Source: Cyrtodaria siliqua
Lineage: Eukaryota > Mollusca > Bivalvia > Adapedonta > Hiatellidae
Length of the DNA: 64,000 nucleotides
Assembly: GCA_037043455.1 (NCBI GenBank)
Contig: JAWPHD010001134.1
Coordinates: 289,693 to 353,692 of the forward strand
Direction: 5' to 3'
Shown here: positions 46,401 to 56,345 of the stretch, piece after piece
Position numbering within the stretch: the stretch's first letter is position 1
Layout of the letters: every line of letters starts with the position of its first letter
Made by a program: the position numbers and the translations under genes
Notes under the pieces: generated by a model
What the model was told of the DNA's origin: nothing
The model's input: the letters and a program-made list of their open reading frames with translations, nothing else
Databases searched by the model: none

Positions 46401-48729
46401 ATCATTAATTTTCAAACGATATTCAATTAAAATTTTCCATTTTTCATTTTATCTGCAATAAATGGGTCAATTTTTTTATGTGTTTTTTTTAATATTATTT
46501 CATTCCAATTTTAAGAATCTTATTTTTAAGCGGACTTCGATTCATGTTATCTGTTTTATCAGCACTTTCATGTTTTCATATAAAGGGAGAGTAACTCTCA
46601 AAACATATAACAATTTAAACAAAAATAAATATTTTACACATATGGGTCAAAACAAAATATGTATCACACAACTATTCTAAAATATATTTAAAATAAGAAA
46701 ATTCGTTAAGATACAAACATGAATAATTAGGAATTTTGTTCAGTATATAACTATAATTGCAATAACTACTGAAACATGTTTTAACAACGTTGTTGTTCAG
46801 TAACCAGTAGGCCGTATTGCCGACAGAACGTTCCAAGTCGGCAACCCTGTCTTCACCACTCTTTATGATATGTATTGTTTTGTTCACTGAATAGAGTAGT
46901 TTGTACAATCCTATACGGTGCCAATGCGTTTGGGTGCTGTGGTTTCTATAGGAACTTGTTGTTCTCACGTTGTCGGGACTAGTTACGAATCATTATATCG
47001 TTCGCGCCCCGCCCCTTCCAGAAATAGTATTTTTTCTCCATTTGGCAGTTAATGGCTGGATATATTTCATTCTTTTTCTTCTGCCTGTTGATATGACATA
47101 TCAAACTATAGAGTCAATACTTCATTAGGCTAAACTCCACTAATTAAGATTTGTGGACATTTCTTGGATTGTTATTTCAATAAATAATAAACGTTTTCCG
47201 ATTTTCATTAAATTTGGTATGAAGCCTACTTCGACAAGTTAAGTAAGCACAATTGACGCTTGAATTACTGAGTTATTGTCCTTGACAGCTGGCAAAATGC
47301 TCATTTCAGTTTGAGTACACAATTTCTTAAGTAAACGGAATTCGTGTTTTCACCAAATTTAGTATGAGGCTTTATATTAAGAAGATCTTAAACACGTTTG
47401 AAAATGAACAAAATTGACATGTCTTATTGAGTTATTGCCCTTGTTGGTCGGAAAAATACAATTTTTCGCTTGTGTACCCAATAACGTAATATACAATAAC
47501 GTAAGTAAATTGGTTTCAATGTTCAACACATTTGCTGTGATTTCTATCAAAATGATCTCAGAAACGTTCAACAATGACCAATGAATGCATACTGAGTTAA
47601 TGCCGCCCTTGATTAACGTAAACTATGAATTTCTGATTGTTTCCATAATAAATAAATGGATTCTGATTAAAATGATGTTTACCATAATTTTGGTTTAAAT
47701 TCTAATATCAATACTATCTCGGCGCAGTTTGACAATGAGAACAATTGACGAGCGACTAAGTTATTGCCCTTTTTTTTTAAACATGGACATTTCAGACTGA
47801 GTATACAACAACATGAGTAAACGGATTCTGACTTTCACCAATTTGAGTTTGTATGTTTGTTCTTGACTGGAAACCATTGTGGGAGTATTAATCACCTTAA
47901 ATGCTATTTAAAAAAAACACACAAATGTGTGGAATCTGCCTAAATGCTGAAGGGATATATATTTAATATATATCTCGAATCTTGTCTGTCGTGCCATTCA
48001 TGGGTTCTTGTTGTTGCTGCTCTGGCTTGTGTATATATATATACGTGATCATCGTTGTGTTATATTGCCTAAAAATGCTGACTAGTTTGTCAGAGAATAT
48101 AGCCTCGTTTAAATGGGATGACAATAGTATAAGAGGGTACGAGTTACGGTAAAAGGGTTGTTGCACCCTAGAAGGTGGTTACAACTCCCAGCGGCCGTTT
48201 TGCCACTGACCGTTCTAAGGCGTTACCCCTAATGTCAACCTTTTTATGGTTGTGGTGTTGGATACGTTGCTTCTAGTTTGCCTTGTTATTGTTGTTTGTT
48301 TTGATTGCTTGTTTTAGGTCGACTGGATTCTGTGAATGCTGCGTTTCCCGTTCGACTTTTATGACATAGCTTGGTGATACGGTCGTCAATATTAGTATAG
48401 ATAAGAGCGATGACAAGGCTATAATAAATAGCATACATCTCCAACAAATGACAAGAAATACACTAAATGTGGTCATGAACACAGTTTCCAAGGAAATAGG
48501 ATTACATATTCCAAATTATTTGATATGTTCTAAAGACAGCTAACTTAAAATAAAGTAAATGTCTAATATACGTGAGATATCAAGTACTTGTTATTAATAT
48601 ATTTGGAACTTCTTTGCAGATGCCATGGCGTTCAAGCCAGACGTTGTATACACGTTCAATGAGGCCAATTGCGCTATCGGACGAAGCAGACTGGCGAAAT
48701 ACCTAGCGCCAGACGCGCCCAACACATGA
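43466..48729 (+). CDS. Four-exon gene for a small two-membrane-segment protein, unrecognised
   Basis: Exons are 43466-43578, 43997-44090, 45837-46065 and 48620-48729 (113, 94, 229 and 110 nt). All have AG acceptors and GT donors (GTAAGT, GTACGT, GTACGT), and phases 2, 0 and 1 join without a stop to TGA at 48727. The product is 181 residues. Residues 11-33 form a first hydrophobic segment with Asp23 inside it. Residues 34-48 are a short loop with Cys35 and Cys44. Residues 49-70 form a second hydrophobic segment (LLLLLVCPFCV). Residues 71-181 are a hydrophilic, first strongly basic tail. Positive charges before segment 1 and after segment 2 suggest both ends are cytoplasmic. Cys65, 68 and 72 at the membrane edge could be acylated (inference). 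The first ATG directly follows an acceptor-like TTTTAG; the second, at 43490, has a better AAAATGG context, and upstream exons are possible. No family is recognised. Confidence 0.7.
44073..44116 (+). repeat. 22-bp tandem duplication across the exon 2 donor
   Basis: The 22 bp at 44073-44094 repeat exactly at 44095-44116 (words GTATGTCCATTTTGTGTGGT). The first donor, GTACGT, is at 44091. The duplication supplies a second one, GTACAT, at 44113, whose use would add 22 nt and shift the frame. Confidence 0.9.
44245..44330 (+). repeat. Dispersed element family fragment in intron 2
   Basis: GTGTTTGTGGTTGACTGTCG and TCCTTGAATGCTACTTTTCC match the copy at 28100-28150 almost exactly. Confidence 0.6.
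45004..45165. repeat. Near-perfect 75-bp-arm hairpin in intron 2
   Basis: Bases 45004-45078 are mirrored, with few mismatches, by 45091-45165. Words include TTAACATGGTTCTGTACAAT, GATATATTTGGACTCGTACA and CAGCTGGAAAA, and their complements. The loop is about 12 bp. Related words (GTACAATA, CGTATTGTAC) occur at 44503-44573, suggesting a foldback or MITE family. Confidence 0.85.
45399..45750. repeat. 37-bp minisatellite in intron 2, nine copies
   Basis: The unit contains TCTCCCCTCAAGGGCCCTTA and ACTGGTTTATAAATTG. One copy has an extra GTTTATAAATT. It ends about 90 bp before exon 3. Confidence 0.95.
46095..46745 (+). repeat. Interspersed repeat of about 0.7 kb, copy 2, in intron 3
   Basis: The reverse complement of 12772-13505 with many substitutions. 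It starts about 30 bp after the exon 3 donor. Confidence 0.65.
46795..46975 (-). repeat. Unclassified interspersed repeat, copy 2
   Basis: The reverse complement shares CACAGCACCCAAACGC, GAGTGGTGAAGACAGG and CCGACTTGGAACG with 40640-40745. Confidence 0.4.
47120..47860. repeat. Diverged tandem array, about 163-bp unit, in intron 3
   Basis: GAGTTATTGYCCTT-like words lie at 47270, 47429, 47594 and 47760 (spacing 159-166 bp). Each is followed about 60 bp later by a TAAACGGATTC..TTTTCACCAA-like phrase. The arrangement resembles an old pearl-like core array. No ends recognised. Confidence 0.55.
47960..48370 (+). repeat. Dispersed element family copy in intron 3
   Basis: Contains GTTGCTGCTCTGGCTTGTG, ACTAGTTTGTCAGAGAATAT, AAATGGGATGACAATAGTAT, CACCCTAGAAGGTGGTTACA, ACTCCCAGCGGCC, ACTGACCGTTCTAAGGCG, TTACCCCTAATGTCAACC and TGAATGCTGCGTTTCCCGTT. 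The middle part is the single-copy counterpart of the 63-bp array unit. Confidence 0.65.
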
Positions 48730-48862
48730 TTGCGCTGGAACTTGCAGTTCTTGCATTTTTTATGTTCAAAATTATTCAGAGAAAACCTGAAAATTGTGTT
48801 TGTATAAAACGAACGTTATAGGGATGAAACTCAGATTCAGCGTTGTACTGTGCTACCTTGTT

Positions 48863-48943
48863 TCAAGTTTATGTACTAGAGACTCAAGTTTATGTACTAG
48901 AGACTCAAATTTATGTACTAGAGACTCAAGTTTACTAGAGACT
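48863..48943 (+). repeat. 21-bp tandem repeat, about four copies, downstream of the stop
   Basis: The unit is AAGTTTATGTACTAGAGACTC minus small changes, with the last copy shortened. It lies 135 bp after the TGA and so is probably in the 3' UTR. Confidence 0.85.
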
Positions 48944-49389
48944 TACTTTTTGCCAAAGTTGCCAGTAACAATTGTGGATCACATTCAATCATCGCGAAAA
49001 GCATTTTGTTCAGAAATGCTCATGTGTATTTGTATTAAATGAAAAAGAATGCGATGAAATACCAAAACGTACATTAAGTTTATTAACTTATTAGTTATAT
49101 GTAAATATTTGGAATCGATTGCGAATTTGTGATCCGATTGTGTGCCAAGTATATTACGTAGGATCGATCGCCATACATATGTGTAGTGTTTCTTACTTAC
49201 GGTGCAGTATTTTAAACGTTTTTAACTTTTGGAAATAGCTTTTGTGATTTCTGATGTTTTATGTATTACACATGAAGAGATCGGAGCGATAATGTGTAAC
49301 GGGTTCGTCGTTGTTATCGATGCATTGTGTAAATTAGCGGTAGTGTAACCTCAATGTTCATTAACGGACAAATTCAAAACATCAACTTC
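48944..49389. other. Probable 3' UTR and downstream DNA of the two-segment gene
   Basis: ATTAAA at about 49034 and AATAAA at about 49856 are possible poly(A) signals. No transcript end can be fixed from sequence alone. Confidence 0.3.
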
Positions 49390-49468
49390 AACAACATAGT
49401 TCCTCACGACAAGGAACATTTCTGTAATAACATAGTTCCTCACGACAAGCGAACATTTCTGTAATACT
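49390..49468 (+). repeat. Two-copy direct repeat, 37-38 bp
   Basis: AACATAGTTCCTCACGACAA and GAACATTTCTGTAAT occur twice in tandem. Confidence 0.85.
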
Positions 49469-49647
49469 TCTCGAACTGATGAAAACTGTAGTGCTAAATG
49501 AAACAATCCATTCATTGATTTGTAAGGTTCATGTGCCTGTTTTATTTCTTATACAATGTCACCAAAGGCAGTTTTACATAATTCATTTGCTAACGACAAC
49601 GGTTGCAAGATATCTGAGGAAAAAAACAGCAAAAAAACTTTCAAATC

Positions 49648-49732
49648 CTGTCGGTACCACTAGTTTGAACCAATAGCGAAAAACAAATAATATAAAAAAA
49701 ATACTGTCGGTACCATTTGTTTGAACCAAAGG
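49648..49732 (+). repeat. Short direct repeat pair
   Basis: CTGTCGGTACCA..TTTGAACCAA occurs twice, about 58 bp apart, separated by an A-rich linker. Confidence 0.7.
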
Positions 49733-50594
49733 GCTTTCTATATTTTCAGAATTTCTTTAAATACCGCCGACATTAAATGTGTACTAGAAGAACAAGAAGC
49801 TTTACTGGTAGTTCCAACATTCAGTAAAAAAAGAAGAACATTCTGCAGTAAAGAAAATAAATATGTAAACTCATTGTTGCTAAGGAAACAGTTATTTTGA
49901 TTGTATCATTTAATATGTCTTCCGTTGTTTTTAAATTGTTGCGGATAAACTGTTTTAAGGCTTCCAACGTTTTTCAAAACGTTTAACTCTTTTGTTTTGG
50001 ATAAAGATTCATTTTTTGTTATTATTGATACTTGGTTCGTTTTTGTACCTTCGAATACTGCAAATCGCTTAACCAAAAATAGCGCCCCACTCTAAAAATA
50101 AAGGACAGCTCATAGTACTTTTAAATAACTAACATTTTAAATAGAAAGTTCTACTGGAAAAGAACTTTGTTATATGTGACCGTTTTGTTATGGGCTTGAT
50201 GCTCAATTCTGTTGTTGTTACTTATCATGTCTTTCAGCTTGGACGATTTGTGATGTGTACAGCTGGTCTACTCCAATCGGCCTAATATACTCGCTTACCA
50301 TTATTTTACATTTACATAGTATATTACCTTAGCAGTTTTGTTCTTTATTCGTTTTATAGTATGCTATGTATATTGTTAATTTTATATATTTGTTATAGAA
50401 TCTCTTAAATGTATATTGAGTTTCATAAGTTGTATGCTCTACATTTATATTAATAAATACATTCAGAAGCCTTATACATTTTGATTATCTGCATAGCATC
50501 ATTCTCACAGCTCAAACTATTGTACTTGCATTACTACTATATGCATATGACCAAATATAACAAGAAAACGTACATGTCATGTGCGTGTAAGGGT
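49733..50594. other. AT-rich DNA without recognised features
   Basis: AATAAATA at about 50450 could be a distal poly(A) signal. Nothing else was seen. Confidence 0.35.
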
Positions 50595-50765
50595 AGATAT
50601 GGTGTCACTCAGTGGTAAACCATTGTGAACTGTGAATCCAAAACGAGTTCGAATCCCATCTGGTTATCCTTTGTCAAGTATCTTAATAAGCATCGTCCGA
50701 CGGATGGTCAAGACAGAAACTGAGCCGTCCCATTAGTCAGAAACCACATATCCCTGTCTCTCATC
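50595..50765 (+). repeat. tRNA-derived SINE, third family
   Basis: The head has A-box-like CACTCAGTGGTAA and B-box GAGTTCGAATCCCATC. The body shares ATCGTCCGACGGATGG with the SINE at 40203-40530 and then diverges. Confidence 0.6.
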
Positions 50766-51330
50766 AATTACTGAATCTTAATCGCAAATTTGGTGTTATT
50801 TGGCTAAACACCATGTCACAGGTTTTATAAATTTGGTAATAGCAAGAACAAATCAAGATTTCTGTCAAGTAACAACAAAACAGGCAACGAAGCAACTGAA
50901 ACAATATACACTGGTCTTGACAATGGGTCTATCACATCTGAAATTAGTCAGACGTTTTCTCATGGTTCATACACGATATCTAGGTAGGGGTCAGAGACAA
51001 TTAAATGACCTCATTGCACGATAGATGCGGTGCCGTTCAATAGTAAAATTCCTAATCAGCCTTCATCTGCCTTTCATTAAGGATTTCCAAAACGAGTTGA
51101 TTTGTTTTACTGATCTGACAAACATAACACACAAATAATTAAAAAACAATTGATCAACAATTTAGTGGATCTAAGAAAAAAGGAAAGAAAACAATCAAGG
51201 TTATTTTGAGCAACGCTATAGTTGTGCTTCGCTTCCAGAGAAGTTGGCATATGAAATCAGTAGTATAGTCAACGGAGTTCACTTCTATCTGGAGCCAGCA
51301 GCTGGGGGAATGGGGGAATGATGACGTAAT

Positions 51331-51451
51331 AGGTCATTTGACATCATCCGGGTCAACCGAGGTCACTTCAGGGATCACCCGAGGTCACCTTCGAGGTCAG
51401 CCCCACCTTGAAGTCGCAGGTTTTACCCACTTCCGGGGTCAAACGAGGTCG
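51331..51451 (+). promoter_or_regulatory. Cluster of AGGTCA-type words, possibly nuclear-receptor half-sites
   Basis: AGGTCA occurs at 51331, 51360, 51382 and 51394. Three pairs have a 4-bp spacer: GGGTCA/AGGTCA at 51350-51365, GGATCA/AGGTCA at 51372-51387 and GGGTCA/AGGTCG at 51436-51451. DR4 spacing is used by several nuclear receptors. A degenerate tandem repeat is an equally good explanation. Confidence 0.25.
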
Positions 51452-51885
51452 TCCCTACCTTTAGGTAGCTGGTTTTAAACACCCACGCAATCGGAATTTT
51501 CCGGCGACTCATTGCGGTAGTGAGGCCTTCGGGCTATGTGCCAGGTCTAGTCCCGTTTTGCGGTTTCTGAATGAAACGACATGAAACGGTATCAAAAATA
51601 ACTTGATGTTTGAATGCTTTTACAAACACAAAAGAGTAAGACATGTTGTAATACATTCTATTACGCATTTACATATAGCAGTTAAACATATTATTTTCTC
51701 TTTGATCGGTTACATTTTATAGAGAAACGTGTTTAAATTCGTCGTGCAGTATTATGTAAAATGTCGATGCAGGTAACTCTCTCTGTTGACACTGGCCATA
51801 TTCATTGTAATTAATGAATACAAATCAAATGATACTTATAAATAAAGACAAGCAATCACAGTTTATAGTAAAAATAACCAGTCTG

Positions 51886-52547
51886 TATGGGCGGTCATTA
51901 CTGCCAAAAGTATGTTTTTAATAAATCATCCCGTCAAAGATGAATTAATTTATCGGTATTATATTTAATTCAATGTAACTTTAATTGATTCACTACTTTT
52001 TTTGAAACCATATTATCAAACTTAAAACAATCCGATGGTTTGTGAAATAAAACGGAGTGTTTTTTCAAACCATCTAATCGAACAGCTAACCATGTGCAAG
52101 TGGCGCCCTCGCAACGAATTAATTCACTTTACATCGTATTAATTCTGTTCAGTATCGGCCATTTGTCTTTATGTCAAATTAATTCTGCTGTCATTCAACT
52201 GAGTGCTTTGGTCTTGCATTAATTCAGTTTCCTATAGATTGTTTTACGTATCGGTAAATTGACTGGGTTACTTTTAATTTGGTTCACATTCTCTTGCGTT
52301 AATTCATGTTTTCGACTGAACGGTTTAGCATTGCATTGAATCGTTTCAAGTTCGATTAGATGGTTTGAAAAAACACTCCGGATTATTTCACAAACCATCG
52401 GATTGTTTTAAGTTTGATTAGATGGTTTCAAAAAAAGTAGTGAATCAATTAAAGTTACATTGACTTAAATGTAATACCGATGCATTAATTCATCTTTGAC
52501 TGGATGATTTATTAAAAACATACTTTTGGCGGTAATGGCCGCCCATA
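51886..52547. mobile_element. 662-bp element with about 200-bp inverted repeats inserted in the array
   Basis: The ends are TATGGGCGG and CCGCCCATA. Bases 51886-52085 are mirrored by about 52345-52547 (words AAGTATGTTTTTAATAAATC, ACAATCCGATGGTTTGTGAA and complements). The direct repeat AGTCTG flanks both sides (51880-51885, 52548-52553). Uninterrupted array units read CAGTCTG..CCATTTCTTAAC across this point, so the insertion site is exact. The interior repeats TTAATTC-like words and has no open frame. The superfamily is uncertain. Confidence 0.85.
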
Positions 52548-52626
52548 AGTCTGGTTGCCATTTCTTAACTGGACCGTGACTTACCGTGCGGATATCATAG
52601 TTTGTGCGAAAACGAAACTTGGGAGG

Positions 52627-52697
52627 TTGTGTGGGTGGCTCGAACATACGGCCGCGAGATTAAGAGTCGCATGCTGTACCAACTAAACGGGCTAGCG
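52627..52697 (-). repeat. tRNA-Lys-like SINE head
   Basis: The minus strand has TTTAGTTGGTACAGCATGCG, CTCTTAATCTCG and GTTCGAGCC. It is the most diverged copy. Internal promoter boxes are partly kept. It is not a tRNA gene because the acceptor ends do not pair. Confidence 0.6.
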
Positions 52698-53192
52698 GAT
52701 TATGATGTTGTCATCAGTACTCATTAATGGCTTGTGCGTACAGTGTGGCGTTATCAAGTGTAGCGCTTGTTATAAAGTGTGATACCGCGTAAGTATGTGT
52801 CAGGTCTAGTCCCGTTTTGAAACGAAATGAAACTTGATGTTTGACTGCTTTACAAAACAAAAAATAGTAAAATGAGCCAATCACGGCATACTACAACAGT
52901 AGAAGTATCATGAAGCAAAGCAACCAGAAAAACAAACAAACGGCAAAACGGAAGGTCAAATGCGGAATGGCGAATAATTGAATTGGATAAGTCGCAGCCT
53001 CAGGACCTCTCAGTCTAAAGCTGTGATCAGCTAGCTATAACATAACGGTCATGCAACGTCTAACGAAACTAGATGTTCGGCACGGAAATGAACGACTGGT
53101 GTCGATTTTCGAGTTCATTTAAATAATTGACTGAAATTTAGCTTACGGTTTGAATGTTAATTGTCCGAAGTTGAAACAAGCTCTCACTCCGA

Positions 53193-53262
53193 TATGTCTA
53201 GTCGTTAAGATTACTGGTTTTCAACCAGGCGGCCCTGGTACAACTCCCGGCACCGACAATTA
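53193..53262 (+). repeat. tRNA-Glu-like SINE head
   Basis: TGTCTAGTCGTTAAGATTAC, GGTTTTCAACCAGGCGGCCC and GGTACAACTCCCGG resemble tRNA-Glu(UUC), including a TTC in the anticodon position. The B box is degenerate and the acceptor stem does not form. Confidence 0.7.
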
Positions 53263-53354
53263 ATTTGACCATATCTAGCAATAAAATGAAGACTGATGCA
53301 CATGCTCTGAAAACATCAGCGTGATAAAATGTTACAAGTTTACTGATGAACGGC

Positions 53355-53540
53355 TTACTATAATAGTTTGTTTGTTACGTCATTTTCAACACATGCAATG
53401 TTATATATGACGGTCGATTACTGTACACCTCCCGCCATCCGTAAGAATCGACACTTCCTGACTTACAAGTCGAGCTCCCAGTGGGATTCGAACCCGCAGC
53501 GGCGAGAGGCGACGGTTTACAACGCAACGTCGTTAACCCA
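53355..53540 (-). repeat. tRNA-Ser/Leu-type SINE at a position shared by several array units
   Basis: Same family as 20645-20878. It is bounded by TACTATAATAG on the left and CATACTTTATAG on the right, the array's own sequence duplicated. It is shortened internally. Confidence 0.75.
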
Positions 53541-54114
53541 TACTTTATAGTAGAACTATCATGAACAACAAAACGGAAGGTCAAATGCGGGAGTGTCGAA
53601 TAATTGAATTGGATAAGCCAAGCCTCCGGACCTCCATGTCTGTTGTAGTGATCACCTATCTATATAAGTAAACATAACGATCATGCAATGTCTACAAGGG
53701 ATAAAGCACTTACATATAGCAGTTACACATATTTACTTTATATTTAACCAGTAACATTTTTATAGAGAAACATGTTTAAATTTTTCTGTAGTTGTATGCA
53801 AAACATGATGTCGCGGCAGGTAACTCTCTGTTGACACTAGCCAGAATCCATAGCAATAAATGAATACAAATAAAATCATAACGAGACAATGACACTTATT
53901 AATAAAGACATAAAATCGCAGGTTATAGTAAAAATAACCAGTCTGTTTTCCATTTCTTAACTGTACCGTGACTTACCGTGTGGATACCAGCGTATGTGTG
54001 AAAACGAAACTAGATGTTCGGCACGGAAATGAACGAATCGAGCTCATTTAAATAATGGACTGGAATTTAGCTTAGGGTTTGAATGTTAATTGTCCGAAGT
54101 TGAAACAAGCTCTC

Positions 54115-54330
54115 ACTCCGGTGTGTCTAGTGGTTAAGATTACTGGTTTTCACCCAGGCGGCCCTGGTACAACTCCCGGCACCGAAAATTAATTTGACCA
54201 TATCTAGAAATAACATGAAGACATGCATATGCTCTGAAACTTCAGCGTGATAGAATGTTACAAGTACAGATATACTCCGAAGAAGAAGAAAATAATAATA
54301 ATAATGATAAGAAGAAGAAGAAGAAGAAGA
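54115..54330 (+). repeat. tRNA-Glu-derived SINE with AAG/AAT-rich tail
   Basis: The head is TGTCTAGTGGTTAAGATTAC and GGTTTTCACCCAGGCGGCCC. The body is TTTGACCATATCTAGAAATA, and the tail is a GAA/AAT microsatellite (54287-54330). Confidence 0.7.
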
Positions 54331-55376
54331 TCTGAATTAAATGCATGAAAACAATTTAGTTGTAATCGGGACTATTTTACTACAAAAATAATACGTACTT
54401 AGGTCTCCACGTGTAAACATTTCAAACCGAAGCTCGATAGCAGAAAATTACTAAAAAAAATTAATTTAAAGAAATAAAACTTGAAATTATATAATATGGG
54501 TCTATATTTTATGTTTGCAGATCACGCAAAAGGATTTATTATAAACATCGTCATAACTTTTTTGAATAATCATGTGACCTAACCGTTCGCCCTACTTCCT
54601 TTGACGTTGACAGAGTCAAATGAGGAAGAGTGTACTCTGGGTAGAGATTGCATAAGTATGTGTCAGGTCTAGTCCCGTTTTGAGGATTCTGAATGAAACG
54701 AAATAAAAACGGTATCAGACATAACTTGATGTTTGCTGCTTTAACAAAACAAAAGAGAGTAAAACGAGCCAATCACGACATACTATAGTACTAGTACTAT
54801 CATAAAGCAAGGCAACAAGAAGAACAAACAAACGACAAAAAACAGAAGGTCAAATGCGGAGTGGCGAATAATTGAATTGGATAAGCCACAGCCTCCGGAC
54901 CTCCATGTCTGTTGTAGTGGTCACCTAGCTATATAAGTAAACATAACGGTCATGCAACGTCTACAAGCGATTACAAATTTACATATAGCATTTACACATA
55001 TTTTCTTTCTATTTAACCAGTTGCATTTTATAGAGAAACATGTTTAAATTCGCCTGCAGTTTTATGCAAAATGTCGCTGCAGATAACTTTCTGTTGACAC
55101 TGGCCAGAATCCATAACAATTAAATAATAGAAATAAAATCATAACGAAACAATGTCACTTATAAATAAAGACATGCAATCGCAGTATATCTTAAAAATAA
55201 ACAGTCTGGTTCCCATTTCTTAACTGTACCGTTTCTTACCGTGTGGATACCAACGCATGTGTGAAAACGAAACTAGAAATGAACGACTGGTGTCGATTTT
55301 CGAGTTCATTTAAATAATGGACTGGAATTTAGCTTAGGGTTTGAATGGTAATTGTCCGAAGTGGAAACAAGCTCTC

Positions 55377-55675
55377 ACTACGGTGTGTCTAGTGGTTAAG
55401 ATTCCTGTTTTTCACCTTGACCATATCTAGAAATAACATGGACTGATGCATATGCTCTGAAAACATCAGCGTGATAAAATGTTACAAGTACACATAATTA
55501 TGATGTTCACTCAATGCAAATTGGAAGAAGAAGAAGAAGAAGAAGAAGAAGAAGAAGAAGAAGAAGAAGAAAAAGAAAAGAAGAAGAAGAAGAAGAAGAA
55601 ACAGAAGAAACAGAGGAAGAAGAACCTCTAAAATTGACAGAAATAAAAGTAACCTCCCAACATGGTAGGGGTGTG
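55377..55675. repeat. Glu-SINE (+) and Lys-SINE body (-) meeting on a GAA tract; both heads damaged
   Basis: The Glu head is cut after GATTCCTGTTTTTCACC. The GAA tract is 55523-55622. The Lys-SINE body, ACCTCCCAACATGGTAGGGG, stops before its head at 55675. The glutamate/arginine-rich open frame is a microsatellite artefact. Confidence 0.7.
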
Positions 55676-55689
55676 TGGATTATAGTTTT

Positions 55690-56135
55690 TTGTTGTAAAC
55701 GCCTTTAGTTTATTCTATTTTTTATTTTTTTATTTGTCTGTTTTGTTCTCAGTTATCTTAAATTCCAAAATTAACTATTGGTTACAGAAACTCATACTAA
55801 AACCATTATATTTTGTAATAATCGGTACATTTTTATATATATTTCGTATTGGTTTCCAGGATGATTTTCTCTCTATTTATTCTTTTTTTTTCTCACTTAA
55901 ACTCTTTCTGACAATACAACGTATTAATAATAAACAATCACATGTTTCAAAGATTCTAAGTTAATTGTCAAACGAATATATGCAAACTGTACTACAATTC
56001 CACATTTTATGTTATGTTTGATATGAATGTATTGTTTATATGTACCTTGATACGGGAGAGGTCTTACATAGGCATTGCCTGTTGTCCAATCCCATTCAGT
56101 ACTTGAATAAAATATTGTTTAAATTAAATTTACAC
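55690..56135 (+). pseudogene. Possible LINE 3' end
   Basis: AT-rich sequence ends with GAGGTCTTACATAGGCATTG, CCTGTTGTCCAATCCC and TTGAATAAAATATTG. It resembles 3' UTRs of mollusc non-LTR elements. There is no coding remnant that I can verify. Confidence 0.35.
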
Positions 56136-56139
56136 AACG

Positions 56140-56345
56140 TATTCTCGTCCGTCGGATGGGGACGTAAACCGGGCGGTTCCATGTATCGGTCTATCCTCCG
56201 AGCACGTTAAAGAACCATAGGAATCTATTCGATAATAAGAGTAGGGCAGGTTCCCGGATTCATATGTATCCTTCCCCTCTCTCTGGGGCGGCTCTAAATA
56301 ATCTATACTGTGTTGATGAGCCGTTAAACAACATTCAATTATTCA
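56140..56345 (+). repeat. tRNA-Thr-type SINE, 5'-truncated
   Basis: Matches 40325-40530: CGTCCGTCGGATGGGGACGT, GGTCTATCCTCCGAGCAC, AATAAGAGTAGGGCAGG and GATGAGCCGTTAAACAAC. It lies directly behind the possible LINE end. Confidence 0.8.

Noticed and set aside
55514..55708. Arg/Glu-rich coding frame
   Set aside because: Translation of a GAA microsatellite shared by all array units.
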